A DNA stretch of 64,000 nucleotides from positions 186,001 to 250,000 of the forward strand of contig NZ_QPLT01000001.1 of assembly GCF_003666015.1 (NCBI RefSeq), read 5' to 3'. Position 1 is the stretch's first letter. Every line of letters starts with the position of its first letter. The notes below the pieces were generated by a model. It saw only the letters and a program-made list of their open reading frames with translations. It was not told where the DNA came from and made no database searches. Position numbers and translations under genes: made by a program. Shown one piece after another: positions 44,462 through 52,129 of this stretch. Source of the stretch: Halorubrum sp. Atlit-26R (GTDB lineage Archaea; Halobacteriota; Halobacteria; Halobacteriales; Haloferacaceae).

Positions 44462-44583
44462 TGTTTTTGCGCCGCGAGCAACGTCGCGAGCGGCGCAAGT
44501 CTGTAACGAGCGGGGTTTGAACCCTACCAGTCGCGCGCAGCGAGCGAAGCGAGCGAGCACGTCTGGTTCTGGTTCAAAATCCC
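44462..44583 (+). other. Non-coding spacer between tRNA-end repeat blocks
   Basis: The spacer holds GCGCCGC/GCGGCGC inverted repeats (44470-44497), GGGTTTGAACCC (44514-44525) and a GCAGCGAGCGAAGCGAGCGAG tract of which only the pattern matters. From 44571 it reads GGTTCAAAATCCCCGCGAG, a second partial copy of the tRNA T arm and acceptor end. No gene. Confidence 0.7.
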
Positions 44584-44680
44584 CGCGAGTCCACTCCTTC
44601 GCTCACTCCGTTCGCTTAGTCGTTCCCTCGCGTGGTCCCACTCGCTCACTCCGTTCGCTCGCGGGACCCCCGCGAGTCCA
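44571..44680 (+). repeat. Second tRNA-Ala 3'-end block with one 87-bp unit
   Basis: This begins with a T-arm-like GGTTCAAAATCCCCGCGAG and CGCGAGTCCA at 44584 and again at 44671 (87 nt). The unit differs from the first block by a few bases. Together with the intact tRNA it brackets about 480 bp, as would repeated attachment sites of an element that used the tRNA end. The remaining sequence to 44790 shows no gene. Confidence 0.75.
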
Positions 44681-44790
44681 CTCCTTCGCTCGCTTTGAAG
44701 CTTCCTCCGAGACCGGGAAGGCGAACGCTGAACCCGGGGAAGCGGTTCTTACGCCGGCATTGTGACCGATCCCTCCCGGACCCAGACCGC

Positions 44791-44798
44791 TTATATAT
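44791..44798 (+). promoter_or_regulatory. TATA box of the 42-aa membrane protein gene
   Basis: TTATATAT, centred 26 nt before the ATG at 44820. Confidence 0.7.
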
Positions 44799-44819
44799 CC
44801 CGAGTAAGTTGAGCGTCGT

Positions 44820-44948
44820 ATGGGCATCTCAGAGTTCCTTGAGGGAACGAACCTCACGCACCGGCAGATGGGGGCGGTAATGGTCGGGTGGATCCTGCTC
44901 GTCACCATCATCTCCGTCGGCCTGCTGCTGTACACCTCGTCGTTGTAG
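44820..44948 (+). CDS. 42-aa single-helix membrane protein
   Basis: From ATG 44820: MGISEFLEGTNLTHRQMGAV, then one membrane helix, MVGWILLVTIISVGLLLYTS, and a SL end. A strong TATA box 26 nt upstream and the normal GC bias support expression. Both halves look like a designed unit: amphipathic start plus one helix, as for small subunits of membrane complexes. No partner is known. It is followed after 62 nt by an MFS transporter in the same direction. Confidence 0.75.
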   Translation: MGISEFLEGTNLTHRQMGAVMVGWILLVTIISVGLLLYTSSL

Positions 44949-45010
44949 GCACCGGCCGCCGGCCCGCGCCGCCCCGACTCTCGGCAACCGCGGCGGCTAC
45001 CCCCGAGGTT

Positions 45011-46339
45011 ATGACCCGACCCGCCGAACCGTCGGAGCACATGGACGCCGCCGAGCGCCGGATCGTCACGTTCACCGCGGGATCGCACGGGCTCGTTCAC
45101 ACCTACGAGCTGTCGATCCCGATCCTGTTGACGGTGTGGGTCGGAGAGTTCTCGACGACCGCCGCCGCGCTCGGCGTCGTCGTCACGCTCGGCTACGGGC
45201 TGTTCGGCGTCGGCGCGCTGCCGGGCGGAATCCTCGTCGACAGCTTCGGGTCGAAGCCGCTCATCCTCGCCTGCCTCGCCGGGATGGCGGGGTCGTTCCT
45301 CCTCGTGAGCGTCTCGCCGACGCTCCCCGTCCTCGCCGCGGCGATCGCCGTGTGGGGGCTCACCGCGAGCGTCTACCACCCGGCGGGGCTGTCGCTGCTC
45401 TCGACGTCGATCGACCAGCGCGGGACCGCGCTCGGCTACCACGGGATCGGCGGAAACCTCGGGATCGCGCTCGGCCCGCTGGCGACGGCGCTGCTGCTCT
45501 TGGCATTCGACTGGCGGCTCGTGACGGCCGCGCTCGCGCTGCCCGCGGTCGCCGTCGCCGCGTACGGCCTCACCGTCGACGTCGACGACGCGGGCGACGC
45601 CGCTGACGCGGGCGCCGACGGAACTGGCTCCGCCGACGCGGGCGACGCCGCCGAGCCGGACGGCGCGTCGGACGACGGGACGAAGGGGGAGGTCTCGCTA
45701 CCGTCGATCCTCTCGGACACGCGGCTCCTGATAGCCGGCGGGTTCCTGATCGTGTTCGCGTTCGTCACGTTCAGTGGGCTCTACTACCGGACGTTCCTCA
45801 CGTTCCTCCCGGACCTCCTCGGCGACGTGCTCGGCGGGCTCGTCGACGTCCAACTGGTCGACCCGTCGAGCCCCTACGCCGACCAGTTCGACGTGGGGCG
45901 GTACCTGTACGTGGCGGTCCTCACGGTCGGCGTGTTCGGGCAGTACCTCGGCGGCCGGATCGCCGACCGCGTTCCCCCGGAGTGGGGACTGATGGCGCTG
46001 ATGGGCGTCCTCTCGGCGCTCGCGCTGCTCTTCATCCCCGCCACGGGCACGGTCGCCACCTTCGTCGCGGTGTCGCTCGCGCTCGGCGTCGCGCTGTTCA
46101 CGGTCCAGCCGCTCTCGCAGGCGACCGTCGCCGCCTACTCGCCGAGCGAGGCGCGCGGCCTCTCGTTCGGCTACACGTACGTCGGGATCTTCGGGATCGG
46201 CGCGCTCGGCTCCACGCTGGCCGGGACGGTTCTCACCCGCGCCGGGCCCCGAGAGCTGTTCGTCGTCCTGGCGGTCATCGCGGCGCTCGGCGCGCTGTCG
46301 GCCACCGCGGTCACGCGGTTCGCGACGCGGCGCGACTGA
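45011..46339 (+). CDS. MFS transporter
   Basis: A 442-aa transporter starting MTRPAEPSEHMDAAERRIVT. There are about 12 hydrophobic segments; the first half ends in ALALPAVAVAAYGLTVDV, then a long acidic loop (DAADAGADGTGSADAGDAAE) and the second half. Motifs include GALPGGILVDSFGSKPLI (the GxLxDrxGrk type A loop) and YLGGRIADRVPP. Substrate unknown; it may be an exporter or sugar/anion carrier. The start at 45011 is supported by the following conserved N-terminus. Confidence 0.88.
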   Translation: MTRPAEPSEHMDAAERRIVTFTAGSHGLVHTYELSIPILLTVWVGEFSTTAAALGVVVTLGYGLFGVGALPGGILVDSFGSKPLILACLAGMAGSFLLVSVSPTLPVLAAAIAVWGLTASVYHPAGLSLLSTSIDQRGTALGYHGIGGNLGIALGPLATALLLLAFDWRLVTAALALPAVAVAAYGLTVDVDDAGDAADAGADGTGSADAGDAAEPDGASDDGTKGEVSLPSILSDTRLLIAGGFLIVFAFVTFSGLYYRTFLTFLPDLLGDVLGGLVDVQLVDPSSPYADQFDVGRYLYVAVLTVGVFGQYLGGRIADRVPPEWGLMALMGVLSALALLFIPATGTVATFVAVSLALGVALFTVQPLSQATVAAYSPSEARGLSFGYTYVGIFGIGALGSTLAGTVLTRAGPRELFVVLAVIAALGALSATAVTRFATRRD

Positions 46340-46357
46340 GCGTCGGCCGACGGCCGC

Positions 46358-47659
46358 TCAGGCGGAGTGTTTCGCCTCCTCGGGGTCCTCGACGACCTCG
46401 AGGCCGCGGTTGTTGACCGCGTACGGGTCGAGACCCTGCTCTTGGAGGAACTGCTTGTAGAGCCGCTCCGCCGTCTCGCCGTCCTTCTGCTTGTCGCTGG
46501 CGTGGTCGCAGAGCTCGACGAGGGTCTCGGGCACGTCGTTCTCGTGGACGATCCAGTGGTTGATCGTGTCCGACAGGCGGCGGATCGGCGAGGTGAAGTG
46601 GCCGTAGATGTCGAAGTTGAGCGCGTGGTGGCCGCCGAACGGGTCGTTCATGTACTTCGCGCGGGGCATCACCTTCAGCACGGCGCGCTGGATCTTGTTG
46701 AGCTGGCGCTCGGGCGACTCCTCGAGGGCGGCGTTGACCGCCTTCCGTGGGTCGTCGCCCCACGCGTCGCCGGGGATGGAGACGCCGTCGAGCTCCTGGA
46801 TCTCTTTTAAGGCCTCGTTCCACTGGTCGGGGGTCGGCTGCGGGTGGACGCGGTACATCGCCTCGACGCCGCGGTCCCACATCAGCGTGTGCGTCACCGC
46901 CTTGTTCGCCTTCAGCATCGACTCCTCGATGATGGTGTGCGCGCGGTCGCGCCGGGGGTTGAGAACGAGCGAGCCGTCCGCCTTGCGCTGCTCGTGCATC
47001 CGGTCCGCGAGCTCGAAGGCCAGCTGGTTCTCCTCGCTCAGTGGCAGGTCGGGGTCGTCGAGGCGGTTCTCGCACTCCTTGTAGGTGAGCCGCTCGTCGG
47101 AGTTGATCACCGATTTGTAGATGTCGATGTCCTCGAAGGAGAGGGTCTCGTCGTCGATCTCCATCTCGACGGTGTGCGCGAGCCGGTCCTCGTTCGGGAC
47201 GAGCGAGCAGACGGTCTCGGCCAGCACCGGCGGGAGCATGTGGATCGTGTAGTCGGGCAGGTAGACGGTGTTGGCGCGCTCGACCGCCTCCTCCCACATC
47301 GCGGTGTCGGGCGTGACGTAGTGGGTGACGTCGGCGATGTGGACCCACAGCCGGTAGGCGCCCTCCTCGCGCTCGATGGAGATGGCGTCGTCGAAGTCCT
47401 GCGCGTCGACCGGGTCGGTGGTCCAGGTGGTGAGGTCGCGGAGGTCCTCGCGCTCGTCGATCTCGGCCTCGATCTCCTCGTAGACGCCCTCGGTTCGGGC
47501 CTCGGCCTCGCGGAGGACCTCGCTCGGGAACTCGTCGCGGATCTCGAACTCCTCGAACAGCTCCTCGCGCTTCTCGGCGAGTCGGTCCGCGAGCGCCGGC
47601 GTGATCGTCACGGGGCCCTGGTCCTCGGCGGACCCTTGCTTCGGCTCGTCGTCTGACAT
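46358..47659 (-). CDS. rnr: RNase R-like exoribonuclease (RNB domain only)
   Basis: A 433-aa protein. The catalytic RNB centre is TTDPVDAQDFDDAISIE, with Asp82, Asp88, Asp90 and Asp91. Further motifs: YRLWVHIADVTHYVTP, NTVYLPDYTIHMLPPVL and GHFTSPIRRLSDTINHW. It lacks the cold-shock and S1 domains of bacterial RNase R. This short form is known in haloarchaea, which lack the exosome, so it is likely the main 3'-5' exoribonuclease. The start at 47659 (MSDDEPKQGS) is followed by an acidic stretch. Confidence 0.93.
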   Translation of the reverse strand: MSDDEPKQGSAEDQGPVTITPALADRLAEKREELFEEFEIRDEFPSEVLREAEARTEGVYEEIEAEIDEREDLRDLTTWTTDPVDAQDFDDAISIEREEGAYRLWVHIADVTHYVTPDTAMWEEAVERANTVYLPDYTIHMLPPVLAETVCSLVPNEDRLAHTVEMEIDDETLSFEDIDIYKSVINSDERLTYKECENRLDDPDLPLSEENQLAFELADRMHEQRKADGSLVLNPRRDRAHTIIEESMLKANKAVTHTLMWDRGVEAMYRVHPQPTPDQWNEALKEIQELDGVSIPGDAWGDDPRKAVNAALEESPERQLNKIQRAVLKVMPRAKYMNDPFGGHHALNFDIYGHFTSPIRRLSDTINHWIVHENDVPETLVELCDHASDKQKDGETAERLYKQFLQEQGLDPYAVNNRGLEVVEDPEEAKHSA

Positions 47660-47779
47660 ACCTCCACCAACGCGGGTCCGTTAGAAAGGCCTGTCGGGCG
47701 GGGGAGCGCGGCGCTGGCGGCGCGAGCGGCGAGCGCTCTGCGCGCCGCCGGGACGCGCGGCAGCGGTCGCAGAGCGGCC

Positions 47780-48703
47780 TCAGGCGAGCGTCGTGACGAT
47801 CGGCGACAGCAGCAGGGCCGCGATGCCGAGCGCGAGGGCGCCGAGGAGGATCGGGACCGCCGACGAGCCGACAAGCCGGAGCGCGGTCCGCCGCGCACCC
47901 GCGTCCGAGACGACGAACGGCGAGCCGCCCGCGATCCGCGATTTCACCTCGCCGACGGGCGCGTCGGGGAACGCCTCGCCGTCGCCGACGACCGTCACCT
48001 CGTCGCCCGGGCGGAGCGTCCGCTGGACGTACCGGCGCCGCGGGTCGTCGCCGATCGTGAGCGGGCCGACCTCGTACCCCGTCTCCGTGTCGTCGACCTC
48101 GTCGACCGCGTCGATGAACCCCCGGACGCGCTCGGGGGGTTCCTCTCCGGCGTCGAGCTTGACCTTCTCGTCGACGTCGAGCGAGAACGTCGCCGCCGCG
48201 GGGTCGACCCGGACGCCGGTCCCGCCGTCGTCGACCCGGAAGGGGACGCCGGCCTCTCCCCCGTCGATCGTCACCCACGACTGCCCTTTGCCCTGACTGC
48301 GGAGCTCGGAGACGTCGTACTCGACGCAGAGACACGGGTCGCCGCCGAACGGCGCCGGGAGGGTCTCGTCGTCGACCGCGGCGACGCGGCCCGTGACCCG
48401 TATCCGCCGCTCCGCGCCGTCGAGCCCGGCCGGACTCGTCGCCGTCGTTCGGAGGAGCCGGACCGCGTCGACGGTGCCGCTCGCGCCGCGCGCGAGGAAC
48501 GCGAGTCCGAGGACAACCGCGCCGGCGCCGATGACGGTCGTGACGGGATCGACGGCGCTGACGGCGATCGGAACGGAGTCGACGGCGCTGACGGCGATCG
48601 GAACGGAGTCGACGGCGGCGATAGCGGTCGGGACGGGGTCGACGGTGCTGGCGACGGCCGAGACGAGGTCAGCGGTCGCGGCCGCTACGTGGAGGGCGCG
48701 CAT
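47780..48703 (-). CDS. Membrane protein with GIDE-like domain
   Basis: A 307-aa protein. The N-terminus contains a 10-residue repeat (DPVPTAIAAV, DSVPIAVSAV twice, DPVTTVIGAG) that comes from 30-bp tandem DNA repeats. A helix VVLGLAFLARG follows, then a beta-rich region with ERRIRVTGRVAAVDDETLPA, CLCVEYDVSELRSQGKGQSW, and a final helix VPILLGALALGIAALLLSPI. The two helices around a beta domain are the GIDE-type layout, often misannotated as a ubiquitin ligase; no RING cysteines are present. The true start could be after the repeats. Confidence 0.75.
   Translation of the reverse strand: MRALHVAAATADLVSAVASTVDPVPTAIAAVDSVPIAVSAVDSVPIAVSAVDPVTTVIGAGAVVLGLAFLARGASGTVDAVRLLRTTATSPAGLDGAERRIRVTGRVAAVDDETLPAPFGGDPCLCVEYDVSELRSQGKGQSWVTIDGGEAGVPFRVDDGGTGVRVDPAAATFSLDVDEKVKLDAGEEPPERVRGFIDAVDEVDDTETGYEVGPLTIGDDPRRRYVQRTLRPGDEVTVVGDGEAFPDAPVGEVKSRIAGGSPFVVSDAGARRTALRLVGSSAVPILLGALALGIAALLLSPIVTTLA
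48541..48660. repeat. 30-bp direct repeats inside the GIDE-like gene
   Basis: Two perfect and two variant copies of a 30-bp unit (GACGGCGCTGACGGCGATCG and then GAACGGAGTC) lie in frame. They encode the repeated DSVPIAVSAV. Confidence 0.75.
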
Positions 48704-48739
48704 GCGTACGGTCGCGGTACCGAGCCGCGACGGGTAGAA

Positions 48740-49105
48740 TTATCGGTCGCGGTCGCGGTCGGAGCGCGTGCGGTCCGAGCGGTCGCGGTCCGAGCGGCTC
48801 CCGGCGCCGCCCTCGTCGGGCCGGTCGTCGGCGTCGTCCGCGACCGCGTCGGCGTAGCGGTCGAGGAACTCCTCGGTGGAGAGGCCGTCGGACTCGATCG
48901 AGAGGATCAGCGATTCGAGCCCGTCGCGCGGCTGGTGGGAGATCTCGTCGTCGCAGTCGGCACAGAGGTACTCGAACTCCTTGTCGCGTCGGCTCCAGCG
49001 GTCGCCCTCCTTGTCGTACTCGCGGGCGTCCTCCCGCAACACCGAGTCCCCGCACGCGATACACACCACCGTCCGCCGGTCCCGGCTCCCTCGGGAGCGC
49101 CACAT
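48740..49105 (-). CDS. Zinc-binding haloarchaeal protein (DUF7562-like)
   Basis: A 121-aa protein. Two CxxC pairs (CIACGDSVLRED and CADCDD) in VVCIACGDSVLREDAREYDK and FEYLCADCDDEISHQPRDG suggest one zinc site. The rest is helical (SLILSIESDGLSTEEFLDRY), ending in an Arg/Asp repeat tail (RSDRDRSDRTRSDRDRDR). The family is haloarchaeal and uncharacterised; the number is from memory. It is separated from the GIDE-like gene by 36 nt and may share its promoter. Confidence 0.78.
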   Translation of the reverse strand: MWRSRGSRDRRTVVCIACGDSVLREDAREYDKEGDRWSRRDKEFEYLCADCDDEISHQPRDGLESLILSIESDGLSTEEFLDRYADAVADDADDRPDEGGAGSRSDRDRSDRTRSDRDRDR

Positions 49106-49292
49106 ACGGAGTCCCTCGGTCCCGCCCCACTTAGCGTTTGGTGCGGCGGCTGACGCCCGTCGGACGGTGTTTCGGGTCGGTGGTCGGACGGTGTTTCGGG
49201 TCGGCGGTCGGACGGTGTTTCGGAACGGTCGCCGACCGCGGCTCCCGGAAGCCGACGTACAGACATATTACGGTGGGCGCGCTGAGGCCCGT

Positions 49293-49775
49293 ATGACGAT
49301 CAGCGAGTCCGACCTCCCCGGTGTCGGCAAGAAGTTCGAGATCGAGTTAGGCGACGGCGAGGAGATGATCGTCGTCATCCACAACACCGGGAAACGGGAG
49401 GTGTTCCGCCGGAGCGACCCCGACGCCGACTCCGAGAAGGCGTTCGAGTTCTCCGACGACCTCGCGCGGACGATCGGCTCGATCATCGAGGGGGCGTACT
49501 TCCAGCCGGTCGAGCCCGACACGCAGGAGACGACGCTGCCGGGGGGGATCCTGCTGGAGTGGTACGAGCTTCCCCCGGGTTCGCCGCTCGTCGGCGAGAC
49601 GCTGGAGAGCGCCGACATCGGCAACCGGACCGGGCTCGCCGTCGTCGCCATCCAACGCGGCGACGGGGTGCTCGACAGTCCGGGCGCCGGCACCACCCTC
49701 CGCGAGGGCGACACCCTGATCGGGGTCGGCACGCCCGAGAACTGCGAGGCGTTCGAGGAGATCCTCACCGAATGA
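49293..49775 (+). CDS. TrkA-C regulatory subunit of a cation/proton antiporter
   Basis: A 160-aa protein. It begins with a small N-terminal domain (MTISESDLPGVGKKFEIELG; VIHNTGKREVFRRSD) and ends with a TrkA-C domain (GNRTGLAVVAIQRGDGVLDS; TLREGDTLIGVGTPENCEAF). This arrangement resembles the bacterial KhtT and AmhM subunits that gate K+/H+ or NH4+/H+ antiporters by ligand binding. The antiporter gene follows at 49852, 76 nt downstream on the same strand. Confidence 0.9.
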   Translation: MTISESDLPGVGKKFEIELGDGEEMIVVIHNTGKREVFRRSDPDADSEKAFEFSDDLARTIGSIIEGAYFQPVEPDTQETTLPGGILLEWYELPPGSPLVGETLESADIGNRTGLAVVAIQRGDGVLDSPGAGTTLREGDTLIGVGTPENCEAFEEILTE

Positions 49776-49851
49776 GCGGCCGGCACGGCGCCGCCGGTTT
49801 CGGCGCGTCGGGGCGCGGCGGTACGGTCCGCTCTCCCGGAGGTGACCGGTA

Positions 49852-51087
49852 GTGGCGCTGCTCGACGTCGGCGTCATGTTCGCTGCGGTCGCGGTCGCCG
49901 GCGCGGTCGCGAACCGCCTCGGGCAGTCCGTGATCCCCGCGTACATCCTCGTCGGGATGCTGCTCGGGGAGTTCGTCCTCGGTCGACTCGCGCTCCCGGT
50001 GATCGGGACCGCCTACGTCCCAGAGACGGAGTTCATCTCGCTGGGCGCGGAGTTGGGGATCGTCTTCCTCCTCTTCTTCCTCGGGTTGGAGTTCAACCTC
50101 GACCGGCTGCTCGCCCGGCGGGGACCGATCGGGACGGCGGGGACGATCGACCTCGCGAACTTCGGGGTCGGGCTCGTCCTCGGCTGGCTCGTCTTCGGTG
50201 CGTTCCTCCCGGCGTTTCTGATCGCCGGGATCGTCTACATCTCCTCGTCGGCGGTGATCACGAAGTCGCTCATCGACCTCGGCTGGATCGCCAACGACGA
50301 GGCGGAGCCGATGCTCGGCACCTTAGTGTACGAGGACCTGTTCATCGCGGTGTACCTCTCCGTCGCGTCCGCCTTGGTGCTCGGCGGCGGCGACGTCGCG
50401 GCGGCCGCGGTCGACGTGGGGATCGCCTTGGGGTTCATCGCCGGGCTGTTCGCGGTCGTCCGGTTCGGCACCCCGCTCTTCGACCGGCTCGTCGCGACGG
50501 ACAACCGGGAGTTCGTGGCGCTCCGCGCGGCGGCCGCGGTCGTGTTCGTCGCCGGCGCGGCGCTCGCGCTCGGCGTCAGCGAGGCGGTCGCGGCGTTCTT
50601 CGTCGGGATGGCGTTCTCCGCGACGGACCGGGTCCACACCATCGAGACGGTCTTAGAGCCGGTCCGGGACCTCTTCGCCGCGGTGTTCTTCTTCTGGATC
50701 GGGCTCGTCACCGACCCCGCGCTGTTCGCGGACGTCGCGGCGCTCGTCGCGCTCGCCGTCGTCGTCACCACGCCGACGAAGGTCGTCACCGGCTACCTCG
50801 CCGGGCGCGCGTTCGACCTCGACGTCCGCCGCTCGACCCGGGTCGGCCTCGGGATGACCACCCGCGGCGAGTTCTCGCTGATCATCGCGACCGTCGCGGT
50901 CACCGGCGCGAACGCCGGCTCGTTCGACCCGGCCCTGGCGGGGACGATCAACGCGTTCGCGGTCGCCTACGTCCTCGTGATGGCGGTGCTGGGGACGACG
51001 CTGATGGGCTACTCCGCCCCGTTCGAGTCGGTCGCGACCTCGTGGCTGGACCGTGGTGGCGCGGACGGCAGCGGGGCGAGCGGGTAG
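49852..51087 (+). CDS. Cation/proton antiporter, CPA2 (KefB/KhtU-like) family
   Basis: A 411-aa protein from GTG 49852 with about 12 membrane helices. Typical segments: SVIPAYILVGMLLGEFVLGR, LGAELGIVFLLFFLGLEFNL, IVYISSSAVITKSLIDLG, EPMLGTLVYEDLFIAVYLS (ion-binding Glu-Asp), AVAAFFVGMAFSATDR and the regulated TTRGEFSLIIA. It exchanges K+ or Na+ for protons across the membrane. There is no C-terminal nucleotide-binding domain, which fits the separate TrkA-C subunit upstream. A repeat element begins 24 nt after the stop codon. Confidence 0.93.
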   Translation: MALLDVGVMFAAVAVAGAVANRLGQSVIPAYILVGMLLGEFVLGRLALPVIGTAYVPETEFISLGAELGIVFLLFFLGLEFNLDRLLARRGPIGTAGTIDLANFGVGLVLGWLVFGAFLPAFLIAGIVYISSSAVITKSLIDLGWIANDEAEPMLGTLVYEDLFIAVYLSVASALVLGGGDVAAAAVDVGIALGFIAGLFAVVRFGTPLFDRLVATDNREFVALRAAAAVVFVAGAALALGVSEAVAAFFVGMAFSATDRVHTIETVLEPVRDLFAAVFFFWIGLVTDPALFADVAALVALAVVVTTPTKVVTGYLAGRAFDLDVRRSTRVGLGMTTRGEFSLIIATVAVTGANAGSFDPALAGTINAFAVAYVLVMAVLGTTLMGYSAPFESVATSWLDRGGADGSGASG

Positions 51088-51110
51088 GAAGTCGGTGTGG
51101 CGGTCGTTTG

Positions 51111-51508
51111 TTTATAAATGGTCGTCAGTGGGTCGACGGTGAACACCACCAAAGCCCCAGTCGATCGCTTATAAATAGCCGACTACGGATCGGCGGCGAA
51201 CACCGCCAAAGCCCCAGCCGGGAGGCCGCCGGACGCTCGCTGCGCTCCTCGTCGCTCGTTTCACTCGCTCCTGCGGTGCTTGCGTCGTCATCAGAACGCG
51301 GAGCGTTCTGATTGGCTCACGAGAGCTTCGCTCTCGTGAACGCCTCCGGCGGCCTCCCGGCTGCCCCTTTGAGTCCCGCCCCGCACCGCTCCGCACAGCG
51401 CCTCACACCTCCCCAGCCTCGTCGGCGGTCCTCCGCTTCGCTCCGGACCGCCGACTCCCTCGCGCGAGCGACTCGCGCCCTATCGGGCGCTCGTCGGCAC
51501 GCGCCGAC
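51111..51508 (+). repeat. Structured intergenic repeat element, copy 4
   Basis: Between the convergent stops of the antiporter and the DUF5789-type gene. Two TTATAAAT boxes (51112 and 51169) are 57 nt apart; 38 nt later the inverted repeat arm begins at 51207 (51207-51233) and pairs with 51345-51371. The arms differ from copy 1 in five positions on each side and still pair. The loop holds two extra perfect hairpins (AGAACGC/GCGTTCT and CACGAGAGC/GCTCTCGTG). The linker CCCCTTTGAGTCCC, the 11-bp hairpin at 51421-51455 and the GCGCCC/GGGCGC hairpin at 51475-51490 follow. From 51509 to 51573 there is an ATTTATAAAAGA stretch and no gene. Confidence 0.87.
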
Positions 51509-51573
51509 CGCCGGTTTATAAGTGTCACTCGCCGTCTCGGAGCTATTTATAAAAGAATCGTCGCGCTCGACGC

Positions 51574-51876
51574 TTACTCGGTCGCGACCGGGCCGCGGCC
51601 GACGACCTCTTCGACCGCCTGAACGAAGTCGCTCCGGCTCTCGAACAGCGGGACCTCCGAGTCCGCGAGCACGTCGTCGAGCGTCTGCGGGCCGTCGGGC
51701 GTCCGGATCTCGGCGTCGCCCTCCTGTTCGCGGACGTCGCTGTTCTTCGCGGGCCAGGTGAGCCGCGACGCGACGCGGGCGACCGGCTCGCCGGCCACGT
51801 CCGGCCCGTCGCCGAGCTCGACCGCCGGCTCCGCTTCCGCCTCCTCGTCTTCCCCGTCCGCATCGGTGTCGCTCAT
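51574..51876 (-). CDS. DUF5789-type haloarchaeal protein
   Basis: A 100-aa protein starting MSDTDADGEDEEAEAEPAVE. The acidic first 30 residues are followed by VARVASRLTWPAKNSDVREQ, EIRTPDGPQTLDDVLADSE and FVQAVEEVVGRGPVATE, which match the DUF5789 family. It is a small soluble protein of unknown role; several paralogues usually occur per genome. Two related palindromes lie 97-145 nt upstream of the start. The longer frame to 52035 is not supported. Confidence 0.85.
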   Translation of the reverse strand: MSDTDADGEDEEAEAEPAVELGDGPDVAGEPVARVASRLTWPAKNSDVREQEGDAEIRTPDGPQTLDDVLADSEVPLFESRSDFVQAVEEVVGRGPVATE

Positions 51877-51972
51877 GCCCCGCGGTTCCGCTCGGGCGAC
51901 ACTAATGGTTTCGATGCCGCTCGGGCGCTCACGAGGTCGCCCCGCGCGCTCGGTCCGACTCAGAGAATACAC

Positions 51973-51986
51973 CCGGAATAATTCGG
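51973..51986. promoter_or_regulatory. Palindrome 1 upstream of the DUF5789-type gene
   Basis: CCGGAATAATTCGG, an imperfect palindrome with an AATAATT core. A related one lies about 32 nt away. It may be an operator or part of a stem. Confidence 0.4.
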
Positions 51987-52003
51987 TAACACCGTTATGG
52001 TAT

Positions 52004-52020
52004 CCGGAGATAATCTCCGG
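52004..52020. promoter_or_regulatory. Palindrome 2 upstream of the DUF5789-type gene
   Basis: CCGGAGATAATCTCCGG, a perfect 8-bp palindrome with a 1-nt centre. It shares the CCGGA-TAAT-CGG pattern with the one at 51973-51986. The centres are about 32 bp apart (three helical turns). Confidence 0.45.
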
Positions 52021-52129
52021 TTGGGGGCACGGCACACGACTCCCGTATTCGCGCGTCGACGGTCGACGCGCCGGTCTCCGCGTTTTCCGCCGACCGCTCT
52101 CGACTGCGAGCCGCGGCGCCCACCGCCCG

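Noticed and set aside
44095..44481. Minus-strand frame with a perfect 29-residue repeat
   Set aside because: It results from the 87-bp DNA repeat, 87 being divisible by three. It runs over the tRNA and has no start region of its own.
8355..51508. Insertion sequence explanation for the four repeat copies
   Set aside because: I see no terminal inverted repeat plus target duplication common to the four ends, and no coding frame. The internal stem is conserved, not the ends. It stays open whether it is a non-autonomous element.
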